DNA of 50,665 bases from Legionella sp. (GCA_013697625.1 JACCWN010000124.1:1-50665); one strand, 5' to 3'; shown: positions 1 to 8,381, counted from the first letter of the stretch. A program made the numbers and translations. Notes: generated from the letters alone by a model not told the origin.

Positions 1-128
1 ATCTGCGCTCCCCAATGACTGACGCCTTGTCGTATGCCTTATATTTTGCCTTCGGCAAAACATCCGGCCCTAAGGCTACCAGGGACTACAGGCCTCGGTC
101 TTCGACCTTCCTTGGCCTGCAGCGAATT
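1..128. other. Left-edge non-coding stretch with a small hairpin
   Basis: I see no supported gene here. A short perfect inverted repeat, ttttgcc/ggcaaaa with a 3-base loop, lies at about 46-62. Further purine/pyrimidine-rich inverted segments follow at 70-120. It lies downstream of the minus-strand gene that ends at 129, so it could hold that gene's 3' end or the edge of a repeat that continues outside the window. Confidence 0.3.
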
Positions 129-800
129 TTATACACCATCTTTGACGTCTACATCATATTTGATGATCTCCTCATCAGGTTCATCTTTGGTTGAAGTCTT
201 GAAAAATAATTTATTATCTGCAAGGTATTCTTTGATAGGTACTACTGTTAATTCATAATCAGTCATATGATTTGCAGCAATTGCATATCCCACATTCGTT
301 AAATAATCACCCTTTCTCGCAAGCATTTCTCCAGAACCCCAAGGGACTCTTAGGTGAATTCCACCTTCCTCATCAACCGCTTGGCACTTTCTAAAGTGTT
401 CAACCAGTTCTGTACTTATATAAAGGGCATGTATGAGCACCTTTTTAGAAAACCCTTTGAATTGATGTGACAATTGCCTGTAAACTTCTTCCCCATAATT
501 TTTTTTTACCACATCCTTAGGAATAAGCCACTCGTTATATATGGGTTTATTTTCTGAATCTGTACCAATGGGTTTTTGGTTTCTTGCCAAAACCAACTGG
601 GTTGACATGGTATTGGTTGTTTCTAGCTGTATGACATTGGTAGATTTATTTAAAATGTAGGTTCTGTGTTGTTTATTTTGTTCTTTATCTTGAATGAGAC
701 GCAGATCGGTCAATTCTTTTTTCCTATACAAAGGAGCTAGTATTATTTTAGCAAGTATGTCTTTGTCTTCTAGATAATTGATTGATGTAACCATATCCAT
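129..800 (-). CDS. Hypothetical protein, 223 aa
   Basis: An open frame of 223 codons from ATG to TAA, soluble, with no signal peptide or membrane segment. I do not recognise the family. The C-terminal third contains a stretch around residues 150-180 with the pattern HLRVPWGSGE ... ARKGDYL ... YAIAANHMTDYEL. It looks like a compact beta-rich domain; similar GDYL-containing domains occur in several unrelated hypothetical proteins, but I cannot assign a function. It stands alone, about 150 bp from the divergently positioned end of the metallophosphoesterase gene. Amino-acid composition and codon use look like real coding sequence. Confidence 0.6.
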   Translation of the reverse strand: MDMVTSINYLEDKDILAKIILAPLYRKKELTDLRLIQDKEQNKQHRTYILNKSTNVIQLETTNTMSTQLVLARNQKPIGTDSENKPIYNEWLIPKDVVKKNYGEEVYRQLSHQFKGFSKKVLIHALYISTELVEHFRKCQAVDEEGGIHLRVPWGSGEMLARKGDYLTNVGYAIAANHMTDYELTVVPIKEYLADNKLFFKTSTKDEPDEEIIKYDVDVKDGV

Positions 801-909
801 ACGCTCCCATTCATGTAAAATTTATCCTAGCATGGTTTTTAGTGTAAAAATATAGCTACTTGTTAAATTATGATAAAATTAGTTCAAGCAAGGTTTAGAG
901 GGATTGCCC

Positions 910-940
910 CTAGCCATACATGGGTGACATGCATGGCTAG
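910..940. terminator. Strong hairpin after the metallophosphoesterase gene
   Basis: Near-perfect inverted repeat: ctagccat-a-catg, loop ggtga, catg-c-atggctag. It begins 8 bases past the stop codon of the minus-strand gene ending at 948. No T-run follows on the minus strand, so it is an intrinsic-terminator-like or mRNA-protecting hairpin rather than a textbook terminator. Confidence 0.4.
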
Positions 941-947
941 AGCGGTT

Positions 948-2099
948 TTATTGGATGGCCGGAGTCCAAGGGATAGGGGTAGTGGTTGGCTTTCCAGCAA
1001 GGGCTCCTTTATAGTTTTGAATGCTAAAATATTGAATTCCTACTGATTTCCCAGTGCCTCTGTCGTAGGAAACAATTAAAAAGCCAGGTACAGCATTATT
1101 TCTAGCAGTTACTGAGGGAGCTAGTAGCGTATTGATACTATCAGTTGTACTAGGGAAAGTTATAAGCCCTGGTGATATGTTGACGGCATGAACATGTCCT
1201 GCCCAAACCTGTTGGACACAAGGATTGGGCCCAGAACATTTATTAATAAGATTACTTTCCGTTAGTAGAGGCGATAGTGAATCGCTGGCAAATGGACTCG
1301 CATATGGAACATGCATAGCAGCGATAATGGGCATACTTGATGTGTCTTGATTTTGAATAAAGGTAAGGATTGTTTGCCGAACAGCCGGACAGCTCAACCC
1401 TTGGCAAGTTAAATTACCATTAGAAACGTAGGGGATGGTGTTTAACATCATTAATTTTTTACAATTTGATGGCTCTTGGGGATCGCAAGTCGCAGGAATA
1501 TCGACTGCATAATTACCCCAATTGGTATTAAAGTTAGCAGCAAACCCACTTGATCCCCCCGTTGGAAAGGCATATTGTGCAAAAATGCCACCAATATCAT
1601 TAAAAAAATTATTGGCATTTGAAACGATGTAGTCCCCAGCATACGAATCGTTATTTCCAAGCGCTGCGTAAATAGGCACGGTATTCATCCCTGGTCTGGT
1701 TCGTATTTGCTGCAAACTATATTGAATCGTTGATTTTATGTAACCAGCATTACGTTGAGGAATACCATGGGCTACGAAATCGCCTAAAACCATAACAAAA
1801 TCAGGTGGCCCGCCCTTATTTGCAGCCTTTACAGCATCATTAATAAAGTTATTGACCATATTTTGGTTAGGATCAGCATTAGGATCTGGATCAGTAGAAT
1901 TTGGGTATACGGTAGGTTTAGGAGAATTCATATTCAAATGTACATCAGAAAGTATTAAAAATTTCCCTATATTACTGCTATTTGTATTATTTGAGTTTTT
2001 ACTCGTAGTGGCCTGGGCAACCGGTGTGGGCACAATGGCATTGGATATAGATAATTGAAAAGCAAGAAAGGGTATCAAAAATAATCGTGCCAATGACAT
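948..2099 (-). CDS. Secreted calcineurin-like metallophosphoesterase
   Basis: A 383-residue protein with an N-terminal signal peptide (hydrophobic residues 5-22) followed by a Ser/Asn/Thr-rich linker. The five blocks of the binuclear metallophosphoesterase family are visible: SDVH (D52, H54), LGDF (D107), GNND (N149), the histidine of AMHVP (H263) and GHVH (H302, H304). The layout resembles the acid-sphingomyelinase/endopolyphosphatase branch of exported phosphodiesterases. In the fourth block the usual GNHD is GNND, so the histidine that normally acts as an acid near the leaving group is replaced by asparagine. Six cysteines in the second half (205-294) suggest disulfides and periplasmic or extracellular location. 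The substrate cannot be told from sequence. Confidence 0.85.
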   Translation of the reverse strand: MSLARLFLIPFLAFQLSISNAIVPTPVAQATTSKNSNNTNSSNIGKFLILSDVHLNMNSPKPTVYPNSTDPDPNADPNQNMVNNFINDAVKAANKGGPPDFVMVLGDFVAHGIPQRNAGYIKSTIQYSLQQIRTRPGMNTVPIYAALGNNDSYAGDYIVSNANNFFNDIGGIFAQYAFPTGGSSGFAANFNTNWGNYAVDIPATCDPQEPSNCKKLMMLNTIPYVSNGNLTCQGLSCPAVRQTILTFIQNQDTSSMPIIAAMHVPYASPFASDSLSPLLTESNLINKCSGPNPCVQQVWAGHVHAVNISPGLITFPSTTDSINTLLAPSVTARNNAVPGFLIVSYDRGTGKSVGIQYFSIQNYKGALAGKPTTTPIPWTPAIQ

Positions 2100-2213
2100 T
2101 TTATTTCCTTAATCGAGGAGTCGAAGTGTAATTGATCTTTAGTTTAGTATAGTGCATCAATAAGCACCTTGCTGTATTAAAATAATTTTCCTATAGTGAG
2201 GATTAATTTCAGT

Positions 2214-2557
2214 CCTTCACTATGTTCAGGATGACGGCAGGATTACGTCAGAATGACGGGCATTTAGTACATCATCCCGAAAGAATTGAGGGATCCCCGG
2301 ATGTAGAATTGAGTCATTGTCTGGAGATCCTTCACTATGTTCAGGATGACGGCAGGATTACGTCAGAATGACGGGCATTTAGTACGTCATCCCGAAAGCA
2401 TTGAGGGATCCCCGGATGTACAATTGAGTCATTGTCTGGAGATCCTTCACTATGTTCAGGATGACGTCAGGATTACGTCAGAATGACGGGCATTTAGTAC
2501 GTCATCCCGAAAGCATTGAGGGATCCCCGGATGTAGAATTGAGTCATAGTATGAGAT
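2214..2557. repeat. Tandem repeat, 3 copies of a 115-bp unit
   Basis: Three head-to-tail units begin at 2214, 2329 and 2444, each starting ccttcactatgttcaggatg. They differ by a few substitutions (for example ggcagg/gtcagg, and tacatc/tacgtc). Each unit contains opposed tcaggatgacg and cgtcatcccga segments, so each can fold. The flanking gap 2100-2632 holds nothing else but the CorA gene's upstream region. Open frames crossing the array are by-products: 115 is not a multiple of 3, so no frame is kept between units. Confidence 0.9.
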
Positions 2558-2632
2558 CAACTATGTATCATAAAAGCGGTGATGTGATGGTATACTACCT
2601 TAAATACAACATTCCCTGTGAGGATTTAAGCT

Positions 2633-3607
2633 ATGCTTGCTTATTTGAAAAAGGATATGACAGAGCCTCTAATATTCACTCAATCTACTGAAGGATCTCA
2701 AGAAACGCTTAAAGATTCCATCTGGATTGATTTATATTCCCCATCGACATTTGAGGAAAATAGTGTAGAGAAACTCATTGGTCAAAATATTCCTACCCGT
2801 GAAGAAATGATTGAAATTGAATCATCAAGTCGTCTTTATAGAGTAAATGATATTCTAGTAATGACAGCCATGATCATTGCTAAATCAGATTCTTTAGATC
2901 CACAACTTGATCCGGTTACCTTTGTTTTAACTGATAAACAAGTAATTACCATACGATACGTTGAATCTCACTCTTTTAAGTTGTTAACTTCTCAAGTTAA
3001 AAAAATTGACATACAAAATAGAACAGCGATAAAGATACTTATAACCATGTTAGATGCAATCATTGATCGCTTAGCCGATATATTAGAATGTGTTGGTAGC
3101 CGGTTAGATCATTATTCTAAAACAATTTTAAGACCCCTGGCTGTAGCAGAAAAGCTTGACTATAGTCAACTTATTCAACAAATTGGTACCAATGGTGATC
3201 TCAACACCAAGGCCCGAGAGAGCCTTGTAACCTTCAATAGGCTTATCTCATTTTTTGGTCAAACAGCTCACTCAATCATTGGTGAGGAAGAGAAATTAAA
3301 ATTATCAAGCTTAAGTAACGACATTCTATCTCTAAGTGATCATGCAAATTTTCTTTCAACGAAAATAAATTTCTTATTAGACGCAACCTTAGGCTTGGTC
3401 AACATTGAGCAGAATAACATTATAAAAATTTTTTCTGTAGCTGCTGTCATTTTTCTACCCCCAACTTTGGTAGCTAGCATCTATGGAATGAATTTTCAAA
3501 TAATGCCGGAGTTGTCTTGGAAATATGGATACCTATTTGCAATTGGGATGATTTTAACTGCAGCCTGGTTGCCTTATAAATATTTTAAATATAGAAAATG
3601 GCTGTAG
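2633..3607 (+). CDS. CorA-family divalent cation transporter
   Basis: A 324-residue protein with the CorA layout: a long acidic/helical cytoplasmic N-terminal part (about 1-255), then two C-terminal membrane helices (about 262-283 and 291-313) joined by the signature YGMN at 284-287. The family forms pentameric Mg2+ (or Co2+/Ni2+/Zn2+) channels in the inner membrane. The periplasmic loop after YGMN reads FQIMPEL where classical CorA has MPEL, consistent with the main CorA branch. GAGGA lies 8 bases before the ATG at 2633; a second in-frame ATG at 2657 also has AAGGA close by, so the protein could start 8 residues later. It lies directly downstream of the 115-bp repeat array. Confidence 0.88.
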   Translation: MLAYLKKDMTEPLIFTQSTEGSQETLKDSIWIDLYSPSTFEENSVEKLIGQNIPTREEMIEIESSSRLYRVNDILVMTAMIIAKSDSLDPQLDPVTFVLTDKQVITIRYVESHSFKLLTSQVKKIDIQNRTAIKILITMLDAIIDRLADILECVGSRLDHYSKTILRPLAVAEKLDYSQLIQQIGTNGDLNTKARESLVTFNRLISFFGQTAHSIIGEEEKLKLSSLSNDILSLSDHANFLSTKINFLLDATLGLVNIEQNNIIKIFSVAAVIFLPPTLVASIYGMNFQIMPELSWKYGYLFAIGMILTAAWLPYKYFKYRKWL

Positions 3608-3644
3608 TATAGAAGGGCATCACGATCATAGCCGGATTTGAGGC

Positions 3645-3678
3645 AGGTTGACTTCATACTATGAGTAAGGTCAACTTA
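3645..3678. terminator. Inverted repeat between convergent genes
   Basis: gttgac ... gtcaac arms flank about 16 bases in the 68-bp gap between the convergent CorA gene and the minus-strand gene ending at 3676. The right arm lies next to the stop codon of the latter. It could serve as a weak terminator for both directions. No long T-run is seen. Confidence 0.25.
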
Positions 3679-4446
3679 GTTAAATATAGAAAAAACAGGC
3701 GGTGGAGTGGATTCTTTGGCTTCTAGTGCTGTAATTACTTGGGTTTGTAATGCGAAAAATCGATCTGCGTTAATTTCCTTTTCAGATTTATTAATATTTT
3801 TTAAATAATCTATAAATTGCTTAAAATGTTCGCATAATTCCGATAAAAATGTTTGAAATTTGCCCAAACGCACAATCTCTATGACATTTTTTTTGTGCGC
3901 CACATCTAACAAGCCTTGAAACCATTGGTCTATTGAAGGCAATAAAAGGGCTACAGATTCAAAATCTTTTTTAATGATATAAGCTTCAACCTTATTAATC
4001 TGAGATAATAAAGAATTCATTACATTAATTACATCACCACAGGCATTTAAAAATACTCCATCAGTTGTAGTTGTTGTTTTGTTGTCAACACTACGATTAA
4101 ATCGAACACCGGCTTTAATATAACTTTGATCTCTGTTTGTAATAGGGTCACCCTCTGAATTATAGGTTTGCTTTAAATATGCCCTTTCAAGAAATAATGA
4201 TGGTTTAACAAAAAAGATTTTGTTATTTGTTTCTTCTATATCAAAAATCAGAGCATTGGTATAACTTACATCCAACAAATCATACAGTTCGGCTTTTACT
4301 TTATCTATATCAAACCTTATCTGGCTTAAATACGCTCTTAATTTTGTTTCATGTCTTCGCAGACACTCTTTTGAAAGTTCTTCATTGGGTTCAGTCAAAT
4401 TTGGTAAAGTGAAATAACGTGTATTAAGTTTTAGTTTCATTTTCAA
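3676..4446 (-). CDS. Hypothetical protein, 256 aa
   Basis: An open frame of 256 codons beginning MKMKLKLN, with no signal peptide and no membrane segment. The protein is rich in Lys, Asp, Glu and Leu and is probably mostly alpha-helical, with amphipathic stretches at about 30-60 and 150-230. I do not recognise a domain. It lies next to the U-box gene, on the same strand but 180 bp downstream, and may belong to the same accessory segment. A secreted-effector role would be a guess. The two genes have separate upstream regions, so co-transcription is uncertain. Confidence 0.6.
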   Translation of the reverse strand: MKMKLKLNTRYFTLPNLTEPNEELSKECLRRHETKLRAYLSQIRFDIDKVKAELYDLLDVSYTNALIFDIEETNNKIFFVKPSLFLERAYLKQTYNSEGDPITNRDQSYIKAGVRFNRSVDNKTTTTTDGVFLNACGDVINVMNSLLSQINKVEAYIIKKDFESVALLLPSIDQWFQGLLDVAHKKNVIEIVRLGKFQTFLSELCEHFKQFIDYLKNINKSEKEINADRFFALQTQVITALEAKESTPPPVFSIFN

Positions 4447-4627
4447 TTCCCAAAATAATTGTGCTGTGTGTTTCCTAAAGACTATGGTCCGCGGTTGGTA
4501 TTCGTGGTGGACTAAATAAAATTTCTACATGTCTTATCAATTTAGATAGAATGATACGTGGCAAAGCTTTAAAATTCAACTTTTATAAAATTGTATTCCT
4601 TTTTTAAGCCGGATAAATGTCATTACT

Positions 4628-6340
4628 TTAATTATTATCCGCAGTCATTAAATCAAAACTGCCATCGTCAAGCAATTCTTCGGTTTCTATTTCCTCTTCT
4701 TCATAGTCATAGGCGGGTTGCTTTTTATCCACATCCGCGCGGCTTATCATTTCCCTGAAGAAACCAATATGGCTTAATCCTATATTCAGCCTATTATGTT
4801 GGGCCCTTTTTTCACTTTCTGCTTCTAACATCCTTACCATGGCTGTTAATTTAAAAGTTTTCGCTAAAAATAAAGCATTTCTACCTGCACCATCGACATC
4901 CATTAGACAAGCCCCATGCTGCAACAAAAATTGAAGTAAAAAAAGATCTCGACGTTGCGAATAAGACTGTTTAAATTGAGGTTTATAAAAATAATGATGC
5001 TTTGTATCAAGCACTGGGTGGGTATGGGGAAATTTAGAAGCTTCTGCATGCACCCTTATTTGATGATCCCCAATTTCAGAGGTTGCCCGGTGCAGAATGT
5101 GACCCATCATAAAGGCAATCAGCGGACTTAAGCTCAGATGATTTTTAGTGTTTACAATAGACCTATTATATTTTACAAGCCTTTTTATATCAGGATCTCT
5201 TTCCCAAGCTGCATGAACGATGGGCAGATTTTCTTCTATGTTCTTTAATCTATTTGAGAAATATGTTTGTGCCATCATGATATAAGACTTGTCATCGGTC
5301 ACATTTAAATGCATTGCAGTTTGCACGCACAAAATCTCGCCTGCGGCTTTACACAAGGCATTGAGTTTATATATATTTTGATGTTTAAGGCTGTAATGCC
5401 AAGCCGGACTGCAAGTATCTAACCTATTGCTATCACTATATGGAATACAATGGGCAAAGGATTGCTTTTCCTCAGGGCTCTTCAACTTTAGGGGGTTTAC
5501 ATTCTGGCAGTTTACATATGCCCAAGTGGATAGTATGACTCCGAGATTGTATATGTCTGTTTGAGCTGTTCTCCAGTAATCAATCATTGAGGTATGAAAG
5601 TCCTCAATCATCTTATTGTGCACCTGTATTTGTAAGGGATCTCTGTATTCAACAATAAATAAATATAATGCCAACAATTTTAGAGATAATAAGGTTAGCT
5701 TAAAAACCACATGCATCCATTCAAAAGGATTATAGAATCGATACAGAAAGTTTCTTTTCCCTATGATAGGTTTTAATACTTGGTGTAATTGCGACAGTCC
5801 AGCCCTATTATTGCGGCTTAATAAAAAATGGGGCCTAACCTCATTGCAAATCTCTGCCAAATTTCTATTTGGTATAAGCTGGTCTTTAGCCAAAGCCAAA
5901 TTGGTAAAAGGATCTTTTGCATGCTTTCGTAACCATCTTTCAATAGCCGCACGTTCATAAGTATCTCCAGCAGGGGTAATCACTGGATCTTTAAAAATTT
6001 TACCTCTGAGGGGACAAATTAAGCCAAAGGGAAAAAAATCTTTTATTGTTAATGCTTTTTTGTCCTGGGTAATAATAGGGGCTTCAAGTAAGGCATCATA
6101 ATAGCTGTGCAGGGAGTTTGACTGGAAGGCATACCATTCTTTTTTCGCATGCATCAAAGCAACATTTGGCCTCAATACAACCTGTGAACTAAACATCAAA
6201 TGTTGTTTGGATTTTTCGTAGCTTATCCCGTTGCCATGGACCATAGGGTGTCTTAATTCTTTGCCGGATCTAGCGCTACAAAAACTTGGATGTATGTTTA
6301 TATCATTGCTTAATGCATGCGGTCTGCTTTTATTTGTCAT
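4628..6340 (-). CDS. U-box / transmembrane / ankyrin-like putative effector
   Basis: 570 residues from the first ATG at 6340; an in-frame TTG at 6403 would add 21. At about residues 102-174 lies a U-box: the pattern LICPLRGKIFKDPVITPAG, then DTYERAAIERWL, and later NRNLAEI, matching E2-binding U-box E3 ubiquitin ligases. One hydrophobic segment (about 209-230) could anchor the protein in a membrane. Near residues 465-510 an ankyrin-like hairpin (LLQHGACLMDVDGAGRNALFLA) is visible. The last 30 residues hold a glutamate cluster (YEEEEIETEELLDD), resembling the E-block export signal described for Dot/Icm type IV substrates. Bacteria lack ubiquitin, so the target is most likely a eukaryotic host protein. 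This is a different architecture from the double U-box effector LubX of Legionella. Confidence 0.75.
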   Translation of the reverse strand: MTNKSRPHALSNDINIHPSFCSARSGKELRHPMVHGNGISYEKSKQHLMFSSQVVLRPNVALMHAKKEWYAFQSNSLHSYYDALLEAPIITQDKKALTIKDFFPFGLICPLRGKIFKDPVITPAGDTYERAAIERWLRKHAKDPFTNLALAKDQLIPNRNLAEICNEVRPHFLLSRNNRAGLSQLHQVLKPIIGKRNFLYRFYNPFEWMHVVFKLTLLSLKLLALYLFIVEYRDPLQIQVHNKMIEDFHTSMIDYWRTAQTDIYNLGVILSTWAYVNCQNVNPLKLKSPEEKQSFAHCIPYSDSNRLDTCSPAWHYSLKHQNIYKLNALCKAAGEILCVQTAMHLNVTDDKSYIMMAQTYFSNRLKNIEENLPIVHAAWERDPDIKRLVKYNRSIVNTKNHLSLSPLIAFMMGHILHRATSEIGDHQIRVHAEASKFPHTHPVLDTKHHYFYKPQFKQSYSQRRDLFLLQFLLQHGACLMDVDGAGRNALFLAKTFKLTAMVRMLEAESEKRAQHNRLNIGLSHIGFFREMISRADVDKKQPAYDYEEEEIETEELLDDGSFDLMTADNN

Positions 6341-6649
6341 AGATGTTGTCTTATTAAAATAAATTACTGAGCGTAAATTACAATAAAAGTGTTCAGCACT
6401 CAAGTCAGAAAATATATAAATAACCCTGCCATATTTGCATGGCTACAGTGAACAGTTCTCATAAAGCCATAATAAATATTTCTTATCTAAATTATAAATT
6501 TAATATATTTTATTTATCACTAAAGGTCACTTACTATTAAAAAGAAGCCGCAGCAGTGTGCCTTGTGACTATATTCATCCCTACTGGTTAGGGTTGATTT
6601 TGACAAGCCTTGCGACTGAACGAAAACCTTTCATTTACAGGAGAAAACT
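6341..6649. other. Divergent intergenic region between U-box gene and ahpC
   Basis: This 309-bp AT-rich gap carries the 5' leaders of both divergent genes. A palindrome gccat-atttgc-atggc sits at about 6428-6443. I see no convincing sigma-70 promoter or OxyR site by eye, and no gene. The ribosome binding site of ahpC (acaggag) lies 7 bases before its ATG. Confidence 0.3.
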
Positions 6650-7189
6650 ATGTTATCTATAGGCGAGCAGTTACCCAGTTTTAAACTTAAGGCAGTAATC
6701 TCAGCTGATTCAAAAGATGCTTTTATTATGGTTGATGAGGCAACCTATGCTCATCAGTGGCAGATTCTTTTCTTTTGGCCAAAAGATTTTACTTTTGTGT
6801 GCCCTACTGAAATCGCTGAGTTTGGCATGCTATACGAGCAATTTATTGAAAGAGATGCACAACTTTTGGGTGTTAGCACGGATTCTGAATTCGCGCATTT
6901 GGCTTGGAAACAAGCTCAAGCGTCTTTACGACAATTGCCCTTCCCCATGCTTGCAGATGTAAAACGCGATTTAAGTCATGCGCTAGGCATTTTGGATAAA
7001 GAAGAAGGGGTGGCTCAAAGAGCGACTTTCATCATCGATCCCAACCGAATTATTCGTTTTGTTATGGTAACGGATTTAAATGTTGGACGAAATCCCAAAG
7101 AGGTTTTACGCGTATTGGATGCCTTGCAAACAGACGAACTATGTCCTTGCAATTGGCAGAAAGGTGAAAACACTCTGGTCACCGCTTAA
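6650..7189 (+). CDS. ahpC: Alkyl hydroperoxide reductase C (2-Cys peroxiredoxin)
   Basis: A 179-residue peroxiredoxin that reduces H2O2 and organic peroxides in the cytoplasm. The peroxidatic cysteine C51 lies in FVCPTE within FWPKDFTFVCPTEIAEF. The resolving cysteine is in the C-terminal ELCPCNW (C165, with an extra C167). This tail is typical of AhpC proteins that are recharged by AhpD rather than by AhpF, and AhpD is the next gene, 24 bp downstream. The same pairing is known from mycobacteria and from Legionella pneumophila (AhpC2-AhpD). A good ribosome binding site (acaggag) precedes the ATG. Confidence 0.95.
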   Translation: MLSIGEQLPSFKLKAVISADSKDAFIMVDEATYAHQWQILFFWPKDFTFVCPTEIAEFGMLYEQFIERDAQLLGVSTDSEFAHLAWKQAQASLRQLPFPMLADVKRDLSHALGILDKEEGVAQRATFIIDPNRIIRFVMVTDLNVGRNPKEVLRVLDALQTDELCPCNWQKGENTLVTA

Positions 7190-7213
7190 ATTTATTTAAA
7201 TAAGGAATTCAAA

Positions 7214-7750
7214 ATGAACATTGAACAATTAAGAAACAGTTTACCTGGATATGCTAAGGACATCCGTTTGAATTTATCTGCGATTTTAACCCAAGCTGGT
7301 GCGCCAGATATTAGCGATAGCCAACGTCAGAGTATCGCTTTGTCTTGTGCTTATGCCACCAGGAATAAAATACTGATTACGGTGCTATTGAATACCTTTA
7401 TGAATACTTTATCTGATAAGGAAATAGAAGCAGCCCAATCAGCTGCAACCATTATGAGCATGAACAACATGTATTACCGTTTTACGCATTTGATGAGTGA
7501 TAAAAGTTATTCTGACATGCCGGCCAAGTTACGTATGTCAGTAATAGGCAATCCCGGTGTTTCTAAGATCGATTTCGAACTCAATTGCTTGGCAGTTTCG
7601 GTTTTAAATGGATGCGGGATGTGCATGGAATCCCATGTTCATGAATTGATTGAATCTGGGGTTACAAAAATTGGGGTACAATCCGCTGTTCGAATCGCTG
7701 CAGTCATCAATGCCGTTGCTTTAAACACCGAATTTTTAATTAATCACTAA
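7214..7750 (+). CDS. ahpD: Alkyl hydroperoxidase AhpD
   Basis: A 178-residue alpha-helical protein of the AhpD/carboxymuconolactone decarboxylase superfamily. The active-site signature E-x11-C-x2-C-x3-H is complete: E122, C134, C137 and H141 (NGCGMCMESH). In the family AhpD passes electrons from a lipoylated protein to AhpC. The length fits the usual 175-180 residues. It sits 24 bp after ahpC with its own aagga ribosome binding site, so the two are expected to be made together. Confidence 0.95.
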   Translation: MNIEQLRNSLPGYAKDIRLNLSAILTQAGAPDISDSQRQSIALSCAYATRNKILITVLLNTFMNTLSDKEIEAAQSAATIMSMNNMYYRFTHLMSDKSYSDMPAKLRMSVIGNPGVSKIDFELNCLAVSVLNGCGMCMESHVHELIESGVTKIGVQSAVRIAAVINAVALNTEFLINH

Positions 7751-7765
7751 CCAAAAGAGAGAATT

Positions 7766-8044
7766 ATGCAATTTTTTAAAGAAGCAGTCACAGTACCACG
7801 GTTTCCAAGAGATATACTTGAAGGTGCAATCAAAGGATTTTTAGCAGGAGGCATTATTTTAAGCCTCTATGATTGTGCATCCCCTATACCAAACAACAGT
7901 GCAGATATGATGTCTCATAGCCAAACCATTGTTCGAGGGTATGAAGTATGTGTTTTATTAGGAGCACTGTGTGGGTTTATTGGTCAAATTTACTTGGAGG
8001 ATAGAATGAGAGAAAATGACCAACCACAAGCTCACTTTAGATAA
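7766..8044 (+). CDS. Small membrane protein of the ahpCD operon
   Basis: 92 residues, 15 bp after ahpD with a gagag ribosome binding site, so a third operon gene. Two hydrophobic stretches, about 23-40 (IKGFLAGGIILSLYDC) and 57-76 (VCVLLGALCGFIGQIYL), suggest two membrane helices with a short loop between. The tail (EDRMRENDQPQ) is charged. I do not recognise the family. Its position suggests a link to peroxide defence, but nothing in its sequence shows redox chemistry beyond two cysteines inside or beside the membrane helices. Confidence 0.65.
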   Translation: MQFFKEAVTVPRFPRDILEGAIKGFLAGGIILSLYDCASPIPNNSADMMSHSQTIVRGYEVCVLLGALCGFIGQIYLEDRMRENDQPQAHFR

Positions 8045-8096
8045 ATATACATTCAGGCCAAAGTCAGTTATGAAGATAAAGCATTGGATTTGATAA

Positions 8097-8133
8097 ACTT
8101 CTGTTGTTTTTTTACATTAAAACCAACAGAAGT
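8097..8133 (+). terminator. Inverted repeat downstream of the ahpCD operon
   Basis: Perfect 10-bp arms acttctgttg and caacagaagt flank a 17-base T-rich loop, 53 bp past the last gene of the operon. No T-run follows the right arm. It is a candidate terminator or 3'-end-protecting hairpin. Confidence 0.4.
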
Positions 8134-8138
8134 GTGTA

Positions 8139-8168
8139 TTGTAAAAACTTCAGTCATCCAACTATAAT
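8139..8168 (+). promoter_or_regulatory. Sigma-70-type promoter before the ACP-like gene
   Basis: TTGTAA at 8139-8144 and TATAAT at 8163-8168 are separated by 18 bases. Transcription would start near 8175, about 30 bases before the TTG of the small upstream frame at 8205. Confidence 0.55.
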
Positions 8169-8204
8169 TTAAATATAATATCAATGTTTTAATGGAGATA
8201 AGGC

Positions 8205-8381
8205 TTGAATCCCCTGGATATAAAAAACAACCTAGCTTTAAAGTTATTTAAGTCCTTTGATTCTTCTAATACTCATTTTCAAATGGCTGATGATTTTTCA
8301 ATTGTTGACAATACCCAGTGTTTTGAAAAAATTATGAAAAACATACACTGGATAAACCAAATGAATGTCAACCAGTGGTAA
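8205..8381 (+). CDS. Small upstream frame, 58 aa, overlapping the ACP-like gene
   Basis: 58 codons from TTG at 8205 to TAA at 8379-8381. GGAG lies 7 bases before the TTG and a good promoter lies upstream, so it is well placed to be translated. Its end overlaps the start of the next frame (ATG at 8365) by 17 bases, in a different frame. The product (begins LNPLDIKNN) has no recognisable domain. Two readings are possible: a small protein translationally coupled to the next gene (which has no ribosome binding site of its own), or the N-terminal part of one longer protein split by a frameshift. Confidence 0.4.
   Translation: MNPLDIKNNLALKLFKSFDSSNTHFQMADDFSIVDNTQCFEKIMKNIHWINQMNVNQW

Noticed and set aside
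34..258. Open frame of 74 codons on the plus strand at the left edge
   Set aside because: Mostly antisense to the 223-residue gene at 129-800, with no ribosome binding site and no recognisable product.
2214..2557. CRISPR array
   Set aside because: Units are contiguous 115-bp repeats with no unique spacers and no cas genes nearby.
2452..2691. Open frame through the third 115-bp repeat into the CorA gene
   Set aside because: It depends on repeat sequence, the frame is not shared by the other units, and it overlaps the clear CorA start.
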